Origin: Nocardiopsis mwathae
GTDB lineage: Bacteria > Actinomycetota > Actinomycetes > Streptosporangiales > Streptosporangiaceae
Assembly: GCF_014201195.1 (NCBI RefSeq)
Contig: NZ_JACHDS010000001.1
Location: 4,154,001-4,218,000, forward strand
DNA: 64,000 nucleotides
Direction of reading: 5' to 3'
Shown: piece by piece, positions 56,385-64,000 of the stretch
Numbering within the stretch: the first letter of the stretch is position 1
Layout: each line of letters begins with the position of its first letter
The notes under the pieces: generated by a model
Told to the model about the DNA's origin: nothing
What the model saw: only the letters and a program-made list of their open reading frames with translations
The model's database searches: none
Position numbers and translations under genes: made by a program

Positions 56385-56901
56385 GGTCGGGTCTCCTGGG
56401 ATGTGCACACGGGGGATGGGGGCGCGCGCCACGATTCTGATCGTCCTCGGTGGCCCGCTGCCATCTGTGCGATGACGCGGAGAAGTCGGCTCAGTACCAC
56501 CTGATGCTGCGAACGATACGCGAGCGCACGGGTGTCTAGGAGAGGGGCGGCCGGTGTGTTGCCGCGGGTGACCGCCGGCGGGCGGGCCTCGCGACGCGCC
56601 CGAGCGGGGGTCGCCGCTGCTCGGCTCCGCCGGGGCCGAACGCTGTGAACTGGGCGGATACGGAGGGGCGGGCGTGCGTTGCACGTGCACGCGCCGGGGC
56701 CGTCTGCGCATGAGGAAGGAACACGCAGACGGCCCCGCGACCGCAAGTGGCCACCGCCGTGGTGATGTGCGGCCACAGTGGCGGCACTCCGAGCGGTGCT
56801 TCCGTCCTGTCCAACGCTCCCGGCGACCGCCCGGGTTCCCCGGCCCGCCCGCCTCCTCCGGGGTTTCGAGCCATCCGGACTCGCCGATACGCGCACACAC
56901 G
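56385..56901. other. Intergenic region between two minus-strand genes, no gene recognised
   Basis: About 520 bases that must include the glycosyltransferase promoter. The GC content stays high; frames in it are short or antisense shadows. No repeats were noted. Confidence 0.4.
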
Positions 56902-56943
56902 AAAAGCCTCCGGTGCATGTCCCCCACGGCATGCACCGGAGGC
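56902..56943 (-). terminator. Rho-independent terminator of the HtrA-type protease gene
   Basis: Stem GCCTCCGGTGCATG (56906-56919) with its complement at 56930-56943, 10-base loop, followed on the minus strand by TTTT. It lies 22 bases after the protease stop. Confidence 0.9.
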
Positions 56944-56964
56944 CGCTGGGCGGCCCTCGCGGGC

Positions 56965-58614
56965 CTAGCTTCCGGTTCCGTTCGCGGTCTGGGCCGACAG
57001 GGTCAGCTCGGCCTCGCCCGACTTCCCGTCGCGCTCGTAGCCGACCGTGACCTTCTCGCCGGGCTGCAGCGAGCGGATCTGCGCGATCAGCGCGTCCGGG
57101 CTGTCCACGGCTTTGCCGTCGACCGAGGTGATGATGTCGCCGCGCTCCAGTCCGGCGTCGGCGGCGGCACCGTTCTTCGCGGTGTCGACGACGGCCGCGC
57201 CCCGGCCGTCGCGAGTGCGGGTGATGGTGGCGTCGATCGCCGCGTAGCTGGCGCTGCCCTCCTTGATGAGCTGCTCGGCGATGGGCTTGGCCTGGTTGAT
57301 CGGGATGGCGAAGCCGAGGCCGACCGATCCGGCCTCACCGGACTGGTCCGTGCTCGCGATCGCCGTGTTGATGCCGATGACCTCGCCGTTCATGTTCATC
57401 AGCGGGCCGCCGGAGTTGCCCGGGTTGATCGGGGCGTCGGTCTGGATCGCGTTGATGACGGTGGAGGTCTGCGGCTGGCCCTCACCGCGCGGCGGTTCGA
57501 AGCCGAACGGGTCCAGCGGGTCCTGGGGCTGCTGCCGGTCGGGCCCGGCGCTGCCGGTGTTCACCGGCCGGTCGAGGGCGCTGACGACGCCGGAGGTCAC
57601 CGTGCCGGACAGGCCCAGCGGGGAGCCGATGGCGACGACGTCCGCGCCCACCTCGACCTTGCCGGAGTCCCCGAGCGTCGCCGGGGTGAGGTCGGACTTC
57701 CCCTTGGCCTTGATGACCGCGAGGTCGGACACCGAGTCGGTGCCGAGGATCTCGGCTTCGGCTTCGCTGCCGTCGTTGAACTGCACCAGGACCGTGTCGC
57801 CGCGGGCGTCGGCGACGACGTGGTTGTTGGTCAGGATCTCGCCGTCGGAGCTGATGACGACGCCGCTGCCCCCGGCGTTGCCCGCCTGGATGGACACGAC
57901 GCTCGGCAGTGCCTTCTCCGCGACTTCGCTGACGCTTCCGGTGGACACCGAGCTCGCCTGGCCGTTGGTCAGCGAGCTGATGGCGGTGCCGCTGCCCCGG
58001 TCGAGGAAGTAGGTGGTGGCGACGGCTGCGGCGGGGCCCACGATGAGGCTGGTCACCACCGCGGTGGCGGCGACCGCGGTGAGCAGCTTCTTCTTGCCCC
58101 ACGGCTGCTCCTGCCGGGGGCCCTGGCCGCCGGGGCCGGGCGCGGGCAGGCCGAACGCCGCCTCGGGCGGGGTGCCCTGCCCGCCGCCGTGGCCGCCGGG
58201 GGCCGGGTGCGGCCCGCCGGGAACCGCGCCGAAGGTCTGGGGGGTGGAGGTGCCGGGTGTCCACGCCCCCGGTGGCGGGGTCGGCCCGCCGATCGGCCCC
58301 TGCTGCCCGTGCGGGCCCGGGTGGCCGTGCTGACCCGGCCGGCTCTGGGTGTCCTCCGGCCGCTGCGGGGCCGACGGGTCCTGCCGGGCGAAGTGCCAGA
58401 AGCGCGCGGTGCCCTCCGGCTCCGGGGCGTCGGGTGTCGCCGGGGAGTCGTCGGCGGCCGGGTCGGCGTGCGGGGTCGGCTCGCTTTCGGCGGGCGGAAC
58501 GGGCGTGGTCTCGGCGCGGTCCGCGGCGCTGTCGCGGCCGCTCCCGTCGCGGTTGTCCAGGTCGTCGCGGCCCTCGCCGTTCGGGACACCGCCGTGGGGG
58601 TCGTGTGCGCTCAT
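56965..58614 (-). CDS. HtrA/DegP-type membrane serine protease with PDZ domain
   Basis: 549 residues from ATG 58614 with GGAGG 6 bases upstream. A long Pro/Gly/Asp-rich cytoplasmic N terminus (about 175 residues) precedes one transmembrane helix (KKLLTAVAATAVVTSLIVGPAAAVATTYFL, about 180-207). The trypsin-like domain (about 245-430) has the triad His in EILTNNHVV, Asp in DSVSDLAVIKA and Ser in PGNSGGPLMN. A PDZ domain (about 455-545) contains RGDIITSVDGKAVDSPDAL and GEKVTVGYERDGK. Similar to mycobacterial PepD/HtrA, which degrades or refolds damaged envelope proteins and is linked to MprAB; the MprAB-like genes lie about 3.3 kb upstream. Confidence 0.95.
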   Translation of the reverse strand: MSAHDPHGGVPNGEGRDDLDNRDGSGRDSAADRAETTPVPPAESEPTPHADPAADDSPATPDAPEPEGTARFWHFARQDPSAPQRPEDTQSRPGQHGHPGPHGQQGPIGGPTPPPGAWTPGTSTPQTFGAVPGGPHPAPGGHGGGQGTPPEAAFGLPAPGPGGQGPRQEQPWGKKKLLTAVAATAVVTSLIVGPAAAVATTYFLDRGSGTAISSLTNGQASSVSTGSVSEVAEKALPSVVSIQAGNAGGSGVVISSDGEILTNNHVVADARGDTVLVQFNDGSEAEAEILGTDSVSDLAVIKAKGKSDLTPATLGDSGKVEVGADVVAIGSPLGLSGTVTSGVVSALDRPVNTGSAGPDRQQPQDPLDPFGFEPPRGEGQPQTSTVINAIQTDAPINPGNSGGPLMNMNGEVIGINTAIASTDQSGEAGSVGLGFAIPINQAKPIAEQLIKEGSASYAAIDATITRTRDGRGAAVVDTAKNGAAADAGLERGDIITSVDGKAVDSPDALIAQIRSLQPGEKVTVGYERDGKSGEAELTLSAQTANGTGS

Positions 58615-58719
58615 GTGGTCCTCCGGACGAGTGGCTCGGGAGCGGGGGCTGGGCGCCCCGCTCGGCTCCATCTGTCCCCAGGATCGACCCCGAAGGTTAG
58701 AACGCGGTATGACCCGGCC

Positions 58720-58883
58720 TAGGGCGTGTTTGGCGGATGCTTTCCGGTAAGTGAGCGGCCGTCCGGGGCGGCGCTCGCAAGCCGCTGCACGAAGTCAATC
58801 CAGGTCGGCTTCACGAGTGGAGCGGCGCAGCGAGCGTCGTTCCGGTGGCCGCGAGCCGGGAATGATCCGTCAAACACGCCCTA
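58720..58883. mobile_element. MITE, 160 bp, with GGGCGTGTTTG terminal inverted repeats and TA target duplication
   Basis: Element 58722-58881 begins GGGCGTGTTTGGCGGATGC and ends in the complement, CCGTCAAACACGCCC. It is flanked by TA at 58720-58721 and 58882-58883. It has no coding capacity. The ends resemble IS5-group termini of streptomycetes, so an IS5-type transposase elsewhere probably moves it. The IS630 element is inserted immediately at its right TA. Confidence 0.75.
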
Positions 58884-60019
58884 GTGTCCTGATTGGTTAG
58901 TTCGTTTATGGTTGTGGGATGAGTCTTCCCGGACCGAAACCGCCACCGCTGGACCTGTCCGAGGACGAGCGCACCGAGCTCCAGCGGTGGGTCAGACGCC
59001 GCAAGACCGCCCAGGACCTGGCCCTGCGGGCGCGGATCGTGCTCGCCTGCGCCCAGGGCATGTCCAACGCCCAAGTGCGGCGCGAGCTGGGGGTGTCGGC
59101 GCCCACGGTGACCAAGTGGCGGCAGCGCTTCGCCGAGCACCGCTTGGAGGGCCTGACCGACGAACCACGGCCGGGCCGGCCGCGCACCGTCACCGACGCC
59201 CAGGTCGAGGCGGTCGTGGCCGCGACCCTGGAGACCAGGCCCGCCCACGGCACCCACTGGTCCACACGCTCCATGGCCAAGCACACCGGCCTCACCCAGA
59301 ACGCGGTCTGGCGGATCTGGAACGCCTTCGGCCTGCAACCCCACCGCACCGAGTCGTTCAAGCTCTCCACCGACCCGTTCTTCATCGACAAGGTCCGCGA
59401 CGTGGTCGGCCTGTACCTGGACCCTCCCGAACGGGCGGTCGCGCTGTGCGTGGACGAGAAATCCCAGATCCAGGCCCTCAACCGCACCCAGCCGGTCCTG
59501 CCGATGATGCCCGGCACACCCGAGCGCGCGACCCATGACTATGTGCGCGCGGGAGTGACCAGCCTGTTCGCAGCCCTGGACACCGCCACCGGCCGGGTGA
59601 TCACCTCCATCCACCGCCGGCACCGCGCCACGGAGTTCAAGAAGTTCCTGGCCAAGATCGACCGCGAGGTCCCTGCCGAGCTGCAGGTACACCTGGTCCT
59701 GGACAACTACGCAACGCACAAGACACCCGAGATCCGCAGGTGGCTGCTGCGCCACCCCCGGTTCCACCTCCACTTCATCCCGACCGGCTCGTCCTGGCTG
59801 AACCTGGTCGAACGCTGGTTCGCCGAGATCACCGAGCGGCTGATCCGCCGCGGCACCCACCGCAGCGTCCAAGCCCTGGAAAAGGACATCCGCGCCTGGG
59901 CCGCGTCCTGGAACGAGGACCCCCGCCCATATGTGTGGACCAAGACCGCCGAGGAGATCCTCGACAGCCTTGCCTTCTACTGCCAACAAATCAACAAACG
60001 AACTAACCAATCAGGACAC
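58884..60019 (+). mobile_element. IS630-family insertion sequence, 1136 bp
   Basis: Ends GTGTCCTGATTGGTTAGTTC (58884 on) and its exact complement finishing at 60019 form perfect terminal inverted repeats of about 24 bp. TA dinucleotides flank it (58882-58883, 60020-60021), the target duplication of the IS630/Tc1 group. It contains one intact transposase gene, so it may be active. Confidence 0.93.
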
Positions 60020-60022
60020 TAG
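58919..60022 (+). CDS. IS630-family DDE transposase
   Basis: 367 residues. N-terminal HTH region: [57 protein letters not shown], with a second helix set at about 85-135. DDE catalytic triad: Asp in [13 protein letters not shown], Asp in [10 protein letters not shown] and Glu in [16 protein letters not shown]. The last codons run into the right inverted repeat (NQSGH) and the TAG stop at 60020-60022 is formed by the TA of the target duplication plus one host base. Start ATG 58919 lies 12 bases after the left inverted repeat. Confidence 0.95.
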   Translation: MSLPGPKPPPLDLSEDERTELQRWVRRRKTAQDLALRARIVLACAQGMSNAQVRRELGVSAPTVTKWRQRFAEHRLEGLTDEPRPGRPRTVTDAQVEAVVAATLETRPAHGTHWSTRSMAKHTGLTQNAVWRIWNAFGLQPHRTESFKLSTDPFFIDKVRDVVGLYLDPPERAVALCVDEKSQIQALNRTQPVLPMMPGTPERATHDYVRAGVTSLFAALDTATGRVITSIHRRHRATEFKKFLAKIDREVPAELQVHLVLDNYATHKTPEIRRWLLRHPRFHLHFIPTGSSWLNLVERWFAEITERLIRRGTHRSVQALEKDIRAWAASWNEDPRPYVWTKTAEEILDSLAFYCQQINKRTNQSGH

Positions 60023-60371
60023 CCGCCGATGGGAGTTCGCCGGACCGCCCGCGGGCAGCGCCGAGCGCCCCCGGCGGGGGTGTGCGGCGTCCGCCTTGGG
60101 ACGCGCGTGGAAGTAATGCGGGTGTACCCGGAATCCCGGGCGATTCGCGGAACGCGAGATAAACATAGGTATGGGATTCTTTACCACCGAAGAAATCATG
60201 CCCGGCGTCCCGCTACCCGGGGCGGAGGCGCTTGGGCCGTCCGCGGTGAACACGGGTCCCCCGCACGCCCGCCGAGTTGTTTTGGCCCCTCTTTTTCCGT
60301 CCGGGTCACGAAGAGTGCGCCGGGCCGATTCTCCGACCCGACGCATCTCTGCGTTCCGGCACCACCGCGTC
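60023..60371. other. Intergenic region right of the IS630, no gene recognised
   Basis: No frame with ribosome site and coding bias stands out; an ATG at 60171 (MGFFTTEEIMPG) opens a long frame that is antisense to the next gene and is not supported. The stretch includes the 3' region of the minus-strand peptide gene. Confidence 0.35.
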
Positions 60372-60575
60372 TTAGCGCTTGAAGTAGAAGCCGGGGACGC
60401 AGTGGCCGTAATACCAGTACCAGAACGGACAGGACTTGGAGAAGTGGTGCTTGGCCGACGTCGTCTCAGCCGACGCCGTCGAAGCCGCAGCCGGGGCCGC
60501 GCCCACCAGCATCGATCCTGCCAGAACCGCGCTGGCCGCGATGCTCACTGCCGCTCTTCCCGCCTTGCTGTTCAT
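60372..60575 (-). CDS. Small secreted aromatic peptide (67 residues)
   Basis: ATG 60575 with GGAGGGG 5-9 bases upstream. Signal peptide MNSKAGRAAVSIAASAVLAGSMLVGAAPAAA (cleavage about 31). The mature 36 residues are Ser/Thr/Ala then KHHFSKSCPFWYWYYGHCVPGFYFKR: a cluster of Trp, Tyr and Phe between two Cys, with basic ends. The Cys pair can form a loop of eight residues. No immunity, transport or modifying genes lie beside it. It could be an extracellular peptide with membrane or metal affinity, but no family is recognised. Confidence 0.65.
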   Translation of the reverse strand: MNSKAGRAAVSIAASAVLAGSMLVGAAPAAASTASAETTSAKHHFSKSCPFWYWYYGHCVPGFYFKR

Positions 60576-60850
60576 GTCCCCTCCAGAATCACCTTTGATC
60601 GGATCTGCCTGCCACGCGCGCAGCGCTATGTAGATGGCAAGCATGCGGACACATCCAGAATGACGCACGTACGGGGGGCGATAAAGAAAGCGAAAGTAAG
60701 AGGAATCTCTTTTTCCCGTTACCCCGGCGTGGATGGTTGCGCCCACCCCGGAGACCATCTAGCGGCGCGCGGCTCCCGGGTTCCGCGCGGGACACGCCGG
60801 AAATAATCGGCGACGACGCGCTTTCCGCGTTCTTTCCGGCGGGTCGCGCG

Positions 60851-62536
60851 CTAGTAGCCCTCCCAGCCGCGCTCGTGGTAGCCGATGATGTAGGGGTGCA
60901 GCAGGCTGGAGGGCTTCACCTCGCCGGGGAGCCGGTCCTTCGGGAAGACCTGGGCCGCGCCCAGCACGCGTTCATCGAGGAAGCGCAACTCGGGGTGGTC
61001 CTCGGGGAGCCGCGGCTCCGGCGGTGCTCCGGTGTCCGCCGCGATCAGGTAGAAGCCCCAGTTCCCGAAGCTCGGCACGTCCACGTGGTAGGGGGTGACC
61101 GCCATCCCCGCCTCCTCCAGGGCCAGGCCCACGCTCCAGTAGGCCTCGGGAGCGAAGAAGGGCGACCCGGCCTGCACGCTCGCCAGCGCGCCGTCGGCCA
61201 GCGCGTGCCGAAGCAGCGTGTAGAACTCCACGGTGTACAGCTTGGAGGTGCTGACGTCCTCCCCGTCGGGCATGTCGACGATGACGGCGTCGAAGCGGCG
61301 GCCGTTCTCGCGCAGCCAGTTGAACGCGTCCTCGTGCACCACCTCGACCCGGGGGTCGTCGAACGCGTCGCCGTTGAGCCCGCGGATGACCGGATCGGTG
61401 CGGGACAACTCGACGACGGCCGGGTCCAGGTCGACCAGGGTGACGTGCCGGACGTCGCCGTAGCCCAGGACCTCGCGCAGCGCCAGGCCGTCGCCCGCAC
61501 CGAGCACCAGCACCTCCTCGCGGCGGCCGGTCAGCGCGGGGTGGACGAGCGACTCGTGGTACCGGTACTCGTCGATGGACGAGAACTGCAGGTCGCCGTT
61601 GAGGAAGAGGCGGGTGTCGGTGCCGTCGAACGACTCCGTGACGACGATCTCCTGGTAGTCGGTGCGCTCGGCGTGGACGATCGGATCGCGGTACAGCGCC
61701 TGGCGGGCGCTCATCTCGAAGCGGTCCGAGGCGAAGTAGGCCCCGGCCAGCACCCCCACCACCAGGGCGAGCCCGACACCCAGCAGCGCCCGCCCCCTGG
61801 GGGTCAGCTCCGAACGGAACAGCCACAGCACCACGGCGACGCCCACCACGGCGTTGAGCGCGCCCACGACCAGCGCCCCCTTGGGCAGGCCGAGCACCGG
61901 CAGCAGCAGGAAGGGGAAGGCCAGTCCGCCGATGAGCCCGCCCACGTAGTCGGCGGCGAACAGGTCGGCGACGGCCCGCGCCGCGCTCTCCTCGCGGATC
62001 TTCTGGATCATCGTCATCAGCAGCGGGATCTCCGCGCCGATGAGCGCTCCGATCACGAAGGCGACGATGACCAGGCCGGGCCCGTACAGGCCGAGCCAGG
62101 CGAACGACGCATAGAGCAGCAGCACCGACAGGCCGCCGATCAGCGACAGCAGCCCCTCGATCAGGGCGAAGGAGATCTCCGGCCGGCTCTGCAGCCGCTT
62201 GGACGCCAGGGAGCCGACACCCATCGCGAACACCATCACCGACAGCACGATGGAGGCCTGGGTGATGGTGTTGCCGAGCAGGTAGCTGCCGAGTGCGACC
62301 AGCGCCAGCTCGTAGACGAGTCCGCAGGCGGCGCAGAGGAACACCGCGAACAGCACCAGGAACCGGGCCAGGCGGGGCGGGACCGGCAGGACCGCGCGCG
62401 GCGGGGTCGCCGGGACGTCGGGCTTCGCGGCCGCCGGGGAAGGGGCGGTGTCGTCGGTGTCCGGGCCGTTCACAGCGGGGTCCGTTCGGGGAGGGTCATG
62501 GACGCGGGTGTCCTCGTTCTTCCGGTAACGGCGCAC
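60851..62536 (-). CDS. speE: Membrane-bound polyamine aminopropyltransferase (spermidine synthase-like)
   Basis: 561 residues, GTG start. An N-terminal Pro/Ala-rich segment is followed by about seven transmembrane helices (residues 55-285; LARFLVLFAVFLCAACGLVYELALV, MVFAMGVGSLASKRL, IGALIGAEIPLLM, ADYVGGLIGGLAFPFLLLPVLGLP). The catalytic domain (about 295-530) has VLVLGAGDGLALREVLGYGDVRHVTLVDLDPAVVELSR (donor-binding), and the catalytic Asp in DAVIVDMPDGEDVSTSKLYTVEFY. Such fused proteins use decarboxylated SAM to add aminopropyl groups or related chemistry; the membrane part is unusual versus cytosolic SpeE. In actinomycetes it belongs to an operon with DUF350, DUF2617 and DUF4247/DUF4178 genes, as here. 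Confidence 0.92.
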   Translation of the reverse strand: MRRYRKNEDTRVHDPPRTDPAVNGPDTDDTAPSPAAAKPDVPATPPRAVLPVPPRLARFLVLFAVFLCAACGLVYELALVALGSYLLGNTITQASIVLSVMVFAMGVGSLASKRLQSRPEISFALIEGLLSLIGGLSVLLLYASFAWLGLYGPGLVIVAFVIGALIGAEIPLLMTMIQKIREESAARAVADLFAADYVGGLIGGLAFPFLLLPVLGLPKGALVVGALNAVVGVAVVLWLFRSELTPRGRALLGVGLALVVGVLAGAYFASDRFEMSARQALYRDPIVHAERTDYQEIVVTESFDGTDTRLFLNGDLQFSSIDEYRYHESLVHPALTGRREEVLVLGAGDGLALREVLGYGDVRHVTLVDLDPAVVELSRTDPVIRGLNGDAFDDPRVEVVHEDAFNWLRENGRRFDAVIVDMPDGEDVSTSKLYTVEFYTLLRHALADGALASVQAGSPFFAPEAYWSVGLALEEAGMAVTPYHVDVPSFGNWGFYLIAADTGAPPEPRLPEDHPELRFLDERVLGAAQVFPKDRLPGEVKPSSLLHPYIIGYHERGWEGY

Positions 62537-62602
62537 GCCGCCCCGGGCCGTGGCGGGCCCGGGGCGGCGGAAGCGCGCGTGGCTCTGCGGGAGGGTGGCG
62601 GG

Positions 62603-63022
62603 TCAGGAGATGGCCGCTGCCACGACCAGCGCGACACCGATGTGCGAGGACGCGTTCACCCAGGTGGCGGGGTGCAGCTGGGTCTGCTTGAGGATGTCGC
62701 CGATCTTGGCGGGGGTCAGCAGGTCGATGACGAGGAACGCGACGGCCATCAGGAGCAGGCCGACCCCGCCGTAGACGGCGGTGGTGATGAGGCCCTCGGC
62801 GACCCCGTAGTGGCTGGCGAAGATGGCCGAGACCACGATGATCGCCACACCCAGGGTGTTGGCCGACACCATGAGCGTCGCGTTGCGGTTGCCGTCCTCC
62901 CAGATCAGCTTGTGCAGCCGACCCGGTGTCAGCAGGTCCACGATGAGGTAGCCGACGACCATGACCGTCATGCCGACGGCACCGTAGGCGAGGGCGGCGC
63001 CCGCGTTGAACAGGATCTCCAT
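62603..63022 (-). CDS. DUF350 membrane protein
   Basis: 139 residues, ATG 63022 with AAGGTAACG upstream. Two homologous DUF350 repeats of two helices each: AYGAVGMTVMVVGYLIVDLLTPGRLHKLI and TTAVYGGVGLLLMAVAFLVIDLLTPAKIGDIL, with conserved Asp-Leu-Leu-Thr-Pro. Four transmembrane segments in all. Function unknown; an almost constant partner of the membrane aminopropyltransferase whose gene follows 66 bases downstream. Confidence 0.93.
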   Translation of the reverse strand: MEILFNAGAALAYGAVGMTVMVVGYLIVDLLTPGRLHKLIWEDGNRNATLMVSANTLGVAIIVVSAIFASHYGVAEGLITTAVYGGVGLLLMAVAFLVIDLLTPAKIGDILKQTQLHPATWVNASSHIGVALVVAAAIS

Positions 63023-63104
63023 CGTTACCTTGTCTTCTTCCTGTCGGGGGTTGTGTGGGGGATGTCGCGTCTCGGATGGCCGGATGTGCGGCGGCCGCAG
63101 GCCG

Positions 63105-63362
63105 CTACTTGCCCCATCCGGGGCCGCCGCCGCGGTGGCTGCTGCCGGGGCCGTACTTGTCGCTGCTGCTGCTGCCGCCGCCGAAGAACCAGAAGCCGCC
63201 GCCGCTGCTCCCGCTGCTGGTGCCGCTTCCACTGCTGCCGCTGCCCGTGCCGCCGCTCTGCGGTGTGCAACGGGAGAGCAGCAGCAGGAGCAGCACGATG
63301 AGGGCGATGACCACCACCACCGTGATGGCCTTGCGCTGCTCCTCGGTCAGGTGCTCATCCAT
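63105..63362 (-). CDS. Small Ser/Gly-rich membrane protein of the DUF350 operon
   Basis: 85 residues. A basic/acidic start (MDEHLTEEQRKAITVVVVIALIVLLLLLLSRC) includes one transmembrane helix, then an extracytoplasmic Ser/Gly-rich tail with GGGFWFFGGG and HRGGGPGWGK. Small proteins with this tail are found at this operon position in related genomes. Start and end are supported by context: it lies 9 bases after the DUF2617 gene and 82 before DUF350. Confidence 0.65.
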   Translation of the reverse strand: MDEHLTEEQRKAITVVVVIALIVLLLLLLSRCTPQSGGTGSGSSGSGTSSGSSGGGFWFFGGGSSSSDKYGPGSSHRGGGPGWGK

Positions 63363-63371
63363 CGCCTCGTC

Positions 63372-63956
63372 CTAGGTTCGGGGGGAAGTCGGCGGGGGGA
63401 ACGCCACCGACGTCGTGGTCGTCACCAGCTCCGCGCTCTGCGGGTAGGCGTGCCAGGTGCGCCAGGTCAGCGCCGCGCCGTCCGCCCCGCCGCGGGACAG
63501 CAGGGCCAGCGCGGTGACCGCGAGGGGACTGCCGGGGAACGTGCCGATCAGGGAGTCGGGGCGCGCGGCGGCCTCGTCGCGCAGACGGGTCACCCGTGCC
63601 GCGAACTCCGGCTCGCGTCCGCCGAACCACTCGACCGCGGAGTCGAACGTGTAGCGCGCCGCACCCGGTCCGTCGGCCGTGGTGCGCTCCGGGAGCGCAC
63701 CCGCCCGTCCCGGCAGGCACGCCACGGTCTCCACGAGTCCGCCGGCGCCGTCCGTGTCCGTGCCACCGCAGGGCGCCGGGGTGACCAGGACCTGGTGCGA
63801 GGCGCCGAGTACGCGTAGCTCCACGCGCCCCAGCGGCGTCGCGGCGGTGCGGACCGCCAGCGGCTCGATCAGCGGGTGTTCCAGCGACCAGGACAGGTCG
63901 GCGGCGCGGGTGTCGACGAACGGGGCGCTCACCTGTGTGTGCACCGCCGCCCTCAC
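63372..63956 (-). CDS. DUF2617 family protein
   Basis: 194 residues from GTG 63956, overlapping the stop of the preceding gene by four bases (GTGA). Family features: APFVDTRAADLSWSLEHPLIEPL near the start, LRVLGASHQVLV, ARYTFDSAVEWFGGREPEFAARVTRLRDEAAARPDSLIGTFPGSPLAVTALAL, and a final ALTWRTWHAYPQSAELVTTTTSV. DUF2617 is an actinobacterial family of unknown function that accompanies the aminopropyltransferase operon. No signal or membrane segment. Confidence 0.85.
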   Translation of the reverse strand: MRAAVHTQVSAPFVDTRAADLSWSLEHPLIEPLAVRTAATPLGRVELRVLGASHQVLVTPAPCGGTDTDGAGGLVETVACLPGRAGALPERTTADGPGAARYTFDSAVEWFGGREPEFAARVTRLRDEAAARPDSLIGTFPGSPLAVTALALLSRGGADGAALTWRTWHAYPQSAELVTTTTSVAFPPPTSPRT

Positions 63957-64000
63957 CCGCCGGGGTAGATGGTGAACGTCCCGGGGACCACCGATTCCCC
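63953..64000 (-). CDS. C-terminal end of a gene of the aminopropyltransferase operon (5' end outside window)
   Basis: The minus strand reads GESVVPGTFTIYPGG and a TGA at 63953-63955 that overlaps the DUF2617 start. It is the first visible gene of the operon. DUF4247 or DUF4178 is the usual neighbour in this gene group, but 15 residues are not enough to choose. Confidence 0.6.
   Translation of the reverse strand, partial: GESVVPGTFTIYPGG

Noticed and set aside
60171-60806. Plus-strand frame starting MGFFTTEEIMPG
   Set aside because: Arg-rich translation antisense to the small secreted peptide gene, which has signal peptide and ribosome site. The first dozen codons look attractive but are not followed by coding bias.
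1-64000. CRISPR array
   Set aside because: No series of regularly spaced identical 25-40 bp repeats was seen. The tandem repeats found (16-bp at 23915, 9-base coding repeats) have no spacers.

Overview
High-GC (about 70% or more) actinobacterial chromosome. Several traits point to the order Streptosporangiales, probably Nocardiopsaceae: a lysX fusion joining an MprF-like lysyltransferase to a lysyl-tRNA synthetase, DUF397/XRE-DUF5753 regulator pairs, GTP-dependent PEP carboxykinase, many GTG/TTG starts and IS630/MITE debris. This is an inference from gene content; no 16S or other marker is present. Genes are densely packed on both strands and most starts are supported by clear Shine-Dalgarno sequences.

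Region 1 (1-15 kb): end of an FmdB-like gene, a SAF/CpaB-like gene, mscL, a secreted M15 peptidase with a Crp-type site upstream, tRNA-Arg(CCT), a three-domain DUF7662-DUF6884-GIY-YIG protein, an alpha/beta hydrolase behind a DtxR/IdeR-type iron box, a KimA-like potassium permease, a small heat-shock protein with a HAIR-like operator, secreted or membrane proteins of unknown role, an enoyl-CoA hydratase, an endolysin-like amidase and a DUF574 methyltransferase. Region 2 (15.5-21.7 kb): a complete family-5 peptide/solute ABC importer on the minus strand, transcribed in the order binding protein, permease, permease, fused double ATPase. Region 3 (21.9-27 kb): an MpaB-like oxygenase, a PrmC-like methyltransferase with an altered catalytic motif, a 1.1-kb non-coding palindromic repeat locus (two long perfect hairpins, a 25-C tract, repeated arms), and pckG behind DasR-like palindromes.

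Region 4 (27-33.4 kb): an envelope/redox group made of a DUF1996 protein, a DUF4142 protein, a COG4315 lipoprotein, a ferric-reductase-like heme membrane protein translationally coupled to a NuoF-like flavo/iron-sulfur protein, and an ECF sigma factor. Region 5 (33.4-42.3 kb): anmK, an ATP-grasp-like protein, a tandem universal stress protein, lysX and a DUF998 protein. Region 6 (42.3-50.5 kb) is an accessory island: a sigma-like HTH protein, two XRE/DUF5753 regulators with DUF397 or DUF6879 partners, a RibD-like reductase, a truncated nucleotide-binding gene, a HIT protein, and two near-identical copies of an M23 peptidase segment, each ending in broken DUF397 sequence.

Region 7 (50.5-64 kb): purC, an MprAB-like two-component system, a DMT permease, a GT4 glycosyltransferase, an HtrA-type protease, an IS630 element inserted at the end of a MITE, a small aromatic secreted peptide, and the conserved DUF2617/DUF350/membrane polyamine aminopropyltransferase operon, whose first gene runs off the end of the window. 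No CRISPR array, rRNA or biosynthetic megacluster was seen.
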